Assembly: GCF_900090265.1 (NCBI RefSeq)
Contig: NZ_LT607752.1
Coordinates: 1,860,001-1,924,000 of the forward strand
Direction: 5' to 3'
DNA length: 64,000 nt
From: Micromonospora rifamycinica
Lineage (GTDB): Bacteria; Actinomycetota; Actinomycetes; Mycobacteriales; Micromonosporaceae
The translations under genes and the position numbers were made by a program. Of the stretch, positions 59,501 to 64,000 are shown in pieces (position 1 is the first letter of the stretch; each line of letters starts with the position of its first letter). Under the pieces are notes generated by a model. It saw only the letters and a program-made list of their open reading frames with translations, had not been told where the DNA came from and did not search any database.

Positions 59501-62500
59501 ATGGACATCGCCAGATCGGAGCACCACCCCTCCTCCGCCAGCGCCCCACCGGCCCCGCCGCTGGCACCGTCCCGCGCGGACGCCGTGGGCGCCCGTTCGG
59601 CGCCGCTGAGCGACCTGCAGTACGCGTACCTGCTCGGCGAGCTGGGCAACTTCCAGCTCGGCGGCCCCGCCCTCTTCTTCGAGGAGTACGCCTGCCAGGA
59701 GCTGGACGTCCGGGCGTTCAGCGCGGCCCTGCACCAGCTCATGGCCCGGCACGAGATGCTCCGCGCGTCGTTCGACGAGGCGGGCCTGCTGCACGTCCAG
59801 GACGAGCTGCCGGTGCCGCTGACCTACCGGTCGCTGCGTGGTCAGCCGGAACAGTTCTGCCGGCGGCTGCTCACCCGCAACCGCGAGCGCTGCTACGACG
59901 AGGGGCCACCGCGACGCGTCGGGCACGCTCCGTTCGAGATCTTCGTCTTCGCGCTGGACACCCACGTCGTGGTGCAGGTGTGCGCGCGGCTGCTGGCCAT
60001 CGACGGCTTCTCGGGTGAGATCTTCGCCCAGGAGCTGCGGGCACTGCTGAACGGTGAGTCCCTGCCCCCGCTGCGGTACACCTTCCGGGAGTACCGCAAC
60101 GAGTGCGAGCGACGCACCGAGAGCGACGCGCACGAGCAGGCCCGTCGGTACTGGCTGGACCGGCTGGACAGCCTGCCCGCCGCGCCGGAGCTGCCCCGCC
60201 GCCGGACGACCAGCGATCCCAGCCCCCGCCTGGTGCGTCGGGTCTTCAAGCTGACCCCGGAGCAGTGGGTCGGCCTGGCCGCGCGGATCAGGAAGAACCG
60301 GCTCACCGGCACGATGGTGCTCGGCACGGCCTTCTGCGAGGTGCTGCGGCACTGGTCCAAGAACGCCGACTTCACCATCAACATCATGTACGGCGACCGG
60401 CTGCCCTTCCACCCGGAGGTCGACAAGCTCATCGGCAACTTCAGCAGCACCCTGCTGATGGAGTGCCGGCAGAGTCCGGGCGACACCTTCCTCGACCGGG
60501 CCCGGGCCTGGCGTCGGCAGCTGCTCCAGGACATGGCGCACTCGTCCTTCGGCGGGGTCTCCGTCATCCGGCAGCTCAACCAGCGGACGGGCAACGCCCG
60601 CAACGCGCTGATGCCGGTGGTCTTCACCAGCATGCTCGGCGTCGGGGAGCCGGACAGCGGGGTCTTCCTGGAGCACCTCGGCTGGCAGCGGCTGGAGGGC
60701 CGGGTGCGGACCCCCCAGGTCGCGCTGGACCACCAGGTGTTCGTGGCCGGCAACGCCCTCGTCACCACCTGGGACAGCGCTGACGACCTGTACCCGGCCG
60801 GCATGATCGACGACATGTTCGCGGCCTACCGGTCCCTGCTCGTCCGGCTGGCCACCGAGGACGCGGCGTGGGAGACGGAGTCGTTCGACCTCACCCCGGC
60901 GGCCCAGTTGAAGATCCGCGAGCAGGTCAACAACACCGCCGCCCCGGCCCGGGTGGCCACCATGCACCAGCTCTTCGCAGAGCAGGCGCAACGGCAGCCG
61001 GACCGGCCCGCGGTGATCGCCGAGGGCCGGGAGATCACCTACGCCCAGCTCGCCGACCGGGCCAACGCCCTCGCCGCGGAGCTGGTCGAGGCCGGGGTCC
61101 GGCCGGGCGAGCTGGTCGGCGTGCAGGCGCTCCGCGGGGCACACCAGATCACCGCCCTGCTCGGGGTGCTGATGGCCGGCGCGGCGTACGTGCCGGTCTC
61201 GCCCCAGTGGCCCCGGCGTCGGCGTGAGCAGGTGGCCGAGATCTGCGGACTGCGGGTGCTGCTGGCCGACCGCAGCGTCCAGGGTGAGGAGCCGTACCCG
61301 GGCGCGCGGACCGTCGACATCGCCACCGCCGTCGCCCGGCAGGACGGCGCGGCGGCTCCGGCGGTGGAGGTCAGCCCGGACTCGCTGGCGTACGTCATCT
61401 TCACCTCCGGCACCTCGGGCACGCCGAAGGGCGTGATGATCTCGCACGGCAGTGTCGTCAACACCCTCGTCGACATCAACGAGCGGTTCGGGCTCAGCCC
61501 CCGCGACCGGGTGCTCGCCGTCTCCGACTACACGTTCGACCTGTCGGTGTGGGACGTGTTCGGGATGCTCGCCGCGGGCGGGGCGGTGGTCGTCCCGACC
61601 GCCGGGCAGGAACGGGAGGTCACCCACCTCTACGAGCTGTGTCAGGCCACCGGGGTGACGGTGTGGAACAGCGTGCCGGCCTACCTGGCGATGTTCGTGG
61701 AGTTCGTCCGCACCAGCGGTCGTCCCCCGCTCGGCGAGCTGCGGCTGGCGATGGTCAGCGGCGACTGGGTGCCGATCAACCTCGGCGCGGAGCTGGCCGA
61801 GATCGCCCCGCACGCGGCGTGCGCCAGTCTCGGGGGTGCGACCGAGGCGTCCATCTGGTCCAACTACCACCCGGTGCCGGTGCGGGTGCCGTCGCACTGG
61901 ATCTCGATCCCGTACGGCCATCCGCTGCGCAACCAGCGTTTCCAGGTGCTCGACGCCCGGTTGCGGGACCGCCCCGACTGGGTGCCCGGTGAGCTGTTCA
62001 TCGGCGGGCGCGGCCTCGCCGTGGGCTACCTGGGCGACGAGGAGTTGACCGCCGCGTCGTTCCTGGTGCACCCGCGGCAGCAGGAACGGATCTACCGCAC
62101 GGGTGACTGGGCCCGCTACTGGCCCGACGGCACGCTGGAGTTCCTCGGCCGGGAGGACCCGCAGGTCAAGGTCAACGGCTTCCGGGTGGAGCTCGGCGAG
62201 ATCGAGGCCGCGCTGCTGGCGCACCCGGCGGTCAGCGACGCGGCCGTGGTCACCCGTACCGACGGCCGAGCCGTGTCGCTCGTCGCCTTCGTGGCCTCGC
62301 CGGAACCGGCCGGCGAGTTGGTCCCGCAGCTGACCGAACACCTGACGTCCCGCCTGCCGGGCTACATGGTGCCGCGCAGCATCGACGTGGGGCAGCGACT
62401 GCCGCTGACCGCCAACGGCAAGGTCGACCGGCGGGAGCTGGCCGAGCGGGCGGCCGGCGTGGGGGCGGCCCCGCAGGTCGGCGACGACGCGCCCCGCACC

Positions 62501-63523
62501 GACACCGAGCGGAGCCTGGCCACGGTGTGGCAGGAGCTGCTGGAGGTGCCGGAGGTCGGCCGTTCCGTCGGCTTCTTCGCCTACGGTGGCAGCTCGCTGT
62601 TGGCGGCCCGCCTGATGAACCGCATCGAGCAGGAGTTCGGGCGGCGGTTGCCGCTGGCCACGCTCTACACCTCGGGCACCGTCGCCGAGCTCGCCGCCGT
62701 CCTCGACGCCGCCTGCCGCCCGGAGCCGACGCGCAGCCTGGTCGTCCTCTCCGACGACGGGCAGCGTCCGCTGGTCCTGGTGCATCCGGTCGGCGGTGAC
62801 CTGCTGTGCTACCGCCCCCTGGTCGCCGAGCTGGGCGAGCGGTACCGGGTGCTGGGCCTGACCGCGCCGTCCCCGCCGCAGCCGGGGGTGACCATCGAGG
62901 AGCTGGCCACCCGCTATCTCGCGGAGCTCACTGCGGAGCTGGGCGACGAGCCGCCGGACCGGCCGCTCCGGTTGGCCGGCTGGTCGCTGGGCGGCGTGGT
63001 GGCGTACGAGATGGCACGGCAGTTGCACCGGCAGGGCCGGCGGTGCGCGGTGCTGCTCATCGACCCGTGGGTGGGCTGCGGCGGCCACCGCACCGTCGAC
63101 GACGCGTCCCTCGTCAGGGCGTTCCTGCACAACCTGGTCGGCACGCCGGTGGAGGTGGCCAGCGATCCGTGCGCCCCGAACGCCGCCCTGGAGACGCTCC
63201 GCCGGACGTGGGCCTCGCCGCCCCCGCAGCTCAAGGAGCTCACCGCCTGGTCGTACGCCGAGCTGCAGGCGATGTACGGGGTGTTCGAGGCCAACACCCG
63301 GGCGCTGCTGCGGTACTCCATCGTCGCCGAGGAGGGGGTGGAGGTGGACGTGGTGGAGGCGTCACGGGGGCTCGTCGGCCCGGCGTCGGGTTACCTGTCG
63401 CCGCTGCGGCACGCCGCCGCCCAGCTCCCGGTCCGGCTGCACATGCTGGAGGCCGACCACTTCACCGTGGTCGACGGGGAACACGCCGGGGCGGTGGCCC
63501 GGTTGATCGACGACATGCGGTGA
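59501..63523 (+). CDS. NRPS: heterocyclisation-like Cy - A (cysteine) - PCP - TE
   Basis: A 1340-residue single module. Residues about 25-460 form a Cy-type condensation domain: LSDLQYAYLLGELGNFQLGG and KLIGNFSSTLLMEC are Cy motifs. The DxxxxDxxS motif reads with Arg163 in place of the first Asp (RLLAIDGFS; Asp168, Ser171). The A domain (about 480-980) has TSGTSGTPKG and a pocket code read as D-L-W-N-M-S-L-I-W-K, near the cysteine codes (DLYNxSLIWK). PCP Ser1032 (YGGSSLLAA). The TE (about 1085-1335) has GWSLGGV (Ser1162) and HFTVV. It should join an acyl/aryl-carrier to cysteine, then release it. No loading domain is present, so a carrier protein in trans is needed. Confidence 0.92.
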   Translation: MDIARSEHHPSSASAPPAPPLAPSRADAVGARSAPLSDLQYAYLLGELGNFQLGGPALFFEEYACQELDVRAFSAALHQLMARHEMLRASFDEAGLLHVQDELPVPLTYRSLRGQPEQFCRRLLTRNRERCYDEGPPRRVGHAPFEIFVFALDTHVVVQVCARLLAIDGFSGEIFAQELRALLNGESLPPLRYTFREYRNECERRTESDAHEQARRYWLDRLDSLPAAPELPRRRTTSDPSPRLVRRVFKLTPEQWVGLAARIRKNRLTGTMVLGTAFCEVLRHWSKNADFTINIMYGDRLPFHPEVDKLIGNFSSTLLMECRQSPGDTFLDRARAWRRQLLQDMAHSSFGGVSVIRQLNQRTGNARNALMPVVFTSMLGVGEPDSGVFLEHLGWQRLEGRVRTPQVALDHQVFVAGNALVTTWDSADDLYPAGMIDDMFAAYRSLLVRLATEDAAWETESFDLTPAAQLKIREQVNNTAAPARVATMHQLFAEQAQRQPDRPAVIAEGREITYAQLADRANALAAELVEAGVRPGELVGVQALRGAHQITALLGVLMAGAAYVPVSPQWPRRRREQVAEICGLRVLLADRSVQGEEPYPGARTVDIATAVARQDGAAAPAVEVSPDSLAYVIFTSGTSGTPKGVMISHGSVVNTLVDINERFGLSPRDRVLAVSDYTFDLSVWDVFGMLAAGGAVVVPTAGQEREVTHLYELCQATGVTVWNSVPAYLAMFVEFVRTSGRPPLGELRLAMVSGDWVPINLGAELAEIAPHAACASLGGATEASIWSNYHPVPVRVPSHWISIPYGHPLRNQRFQVLDARLRDRPDWVPGELFIGGRGLAVGYLGDEELTAASFLVHPRQQERIYRTGDWARYWPDGTLEFLGREDPQVKVNGFRVELGEIEAALLAHPAVSDAAVVTRTDGRAVSLVAFVASPEPAGELVPQLTEHLTSRLPGYMVPRSIDVGQRLPLTANGKVDRRELAERAAGVGAAPQVGDDAPRTDTERSLATVWQELLEVPEVGRSVGFFAYGGSSLLAARLMNRIEQEFGRRLPLATLYTSGTVAELAAVLDAACRPEPTRSLVVLSDDGQRPLVLVHPVGGDLLCYRPLVAELGERYRVLGLTAPSPPQPGVTIEELATRYLAELTAELGDEPPDRPLRLAGWSLGGVVAYEMARQLHRQGRRCAVLLIDPWVGCGGHRTVDDASLVRAFLHNLVGTPVEVASDPCAPNAALETLRRTWASPPPQLKELTAWSYAELQAMYGVFEANTRALLRYSIVAEEGVEVDVVEASRGLVGPASGYLSPLRHAAAQLPVRLHMLEADHFTVVDGEHAGAVARLIDDMR

Positions 63524-63525
63524 CC

Positions 63526-63571
63526 GGTCCGGGCCCGCGACGCCGGTCGTACGCGTCGCGGGCACCGGACC
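63526..63571. terminator. Terminator hairpin after the NRPS
   Basis: An 18-bp stem with one bulged A: outer GGTCCGG / CCGGACC and inner GCCCGCGACGC / GCGTCGCGGGC, 9-base loop. It lies between the convergent NRPS and acyl-CoA-dehydrogenase-like genes. The inner arm equals that of the hairpin at 56352. Confidence 0.88.
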
Positions 63572-63631
63572 GCCGGTGCGGCGGCGGATCCGTCCGCCCG
63601 TCGCCCGGTCGGCGGGGTGCCGCCGGGGGGG

Positions 63632-64000
63632 TCAGGCGGTGGTCGTGAAGGCGGTGCGCAGGGCGTCGCGGATGCCCGGGCGGGAGCCGAAGACCAGCAG
63701 GAAGGTCGCCTCGCGGACCAGCCGCTGGGCGTGCTCGTCGAGCAGGACGGCGCGGCTGCCGGCGGTCACGGCGAGGTTCGCGCTGGCCCGCAGCGCCAGC
63801 TCCGAGGCGGCGGCCCGGGCGGCCGGCATGGTCCCGGGGTCGGCCGTGTCGAGACCGTCGCGGGCGGCGTCGAGCTGCGGGCGCAACGTCGGCTCGTCGG
63901 CCAGCTCGATCGCCCGGTCGGCGACGCCGAGCGCGAGCGAGCCGTTGAAGCGCAGCGTCGCCGGATCCCGCTGCCGCCACGCCTCCAGCGGCATCTGGTT
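63632..64000 (-). CDS. Acyl-CoA dehydrogenase-like protein, C-terminal part (runs off window)
   Basis: The 3' 122 codons of a minus-strand gene whose start lies beyond base 64000. The sequence RFNGSLALGVADRAIELAD, ELALRASANLAVTAGSRAVLLDEHAQRLVREATFLLVFGSRPGIRDAL is the helical C-terminal bundle of the acyl-CoA dehydrogenase fold. The frame stays open to the window edge. Family members include flavin dehydrogenases and N-oxygenases, so the exact reaction cannot be given. Confidence 0.75.
   Translation of the reverse strand, partial: NQMPLEAWRQRDPATLRFNGSLALGVADRAIELADEPTLRPQLDAARDGLDTADPGTMPAARAAASELALRASANLAVTAGSRAVLLDEHAQRLVREATFLLVFGSRPGIRDALRTAFTTTA

Noticed and set aside
59408..63130. 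1240-codon minus-strand open frame opposite the NRPS
   Set aside because: Composition is low-complexity (Gly, Arg, Gln, Leu, Val) and the plus strand carries clear Cy-A-PCP-TE motifs.

Overview
This 64 kb window is chromosomal DNA from a high-GC actinomycete, most likely Micromonosporaceae (for example Micromonospora). The assignment rests on very high GC, frequent GTG starts, GTGA/ATGA gene overlaps, rare TTA codons, terminator hairpins without U-tracts, and gene content. It is an inference, because no rRNA or other marker gene is present. No tRNA, rRNA, insertion sequence or CRISPR array was seen.

Left part (1 to about 28.5 kb): an accessory island of NTP-dependent conflict or programmed-response systems. 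After the 5' part of a secreted lectin-chitosanase come: (a) a trypco1 protein with a trypsin-nSTAND1-WD40 giant; (b) a small unit with an XRE-cupin regulator, a His-rich methyltransferase and a DHA2 exporter; (c) an EACC1-caspase-solute-binding-protein operon; (d) a divergent McrBC restriction pair; (e) a trypco2 protein with a trypsin-CHAT-NB-ARC-TPR giant; (f) a four-gene operon in which a CHAT-TPR protein appears split, its CHAT protease and TPR halves flanking a CBS-like/zinc-ribbon protein and a membrane SAF protein.

Middle (28.6 to 31.5 kb): a YjbR-like gene, a strong bidirectional terminator, then a compact minus-strand unit: a Crp/Fnr regulator, a 25-codon peptide gene, a 13-bp stem-loop, and a PqqD-like/M50 membrane metalloprotease. 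This looks like a small RiPP-type locus.

Right part (32.0 to 63.5 kb): a hybrid biosynthetic gene cluster. A minus-strand operon (47.2 to 32.0 kb, most junctions overlapping) encodes a ketoreductase, two hotdog dehydratases, an ACP, two ketosynthase/ketosynthase-like pairs, an alpha/beta hydrolase, a double-hotdog thioesterase, a DsbA-fold isomerase-like protein, a class II aldolase, an acyl-AMP ligase, a P450, a peroxiredoxin, a flavin monooxygenase and a DUF4188 protein. A second minus-strand operon (ferredoxin, thiolase, CoA-transferase) diverges from a plus-strand operon (DHB/salicylate-type aryl-AMP ligase, FAD oxidase, VOC protein, P450, FAD oxidase). Farther right, an aldehyde dehydrogenase, a free carrier protein and a Cy-A(Cys)-PCP-TE NRPS follow. 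The working model (inference) is that a highly reducing type II PKS builds a polyene or polyene-derived acid, an aryl-AMP ligase loads an acid on a carrier, and the NRPS joins it to cysteine, perhaps forming a thiazoline. Two P450s, two FAD oxidases and a flavin monooxygenase then tailor it. The window ends in a partial acyl-CoA-dehydrogenase-like gene.
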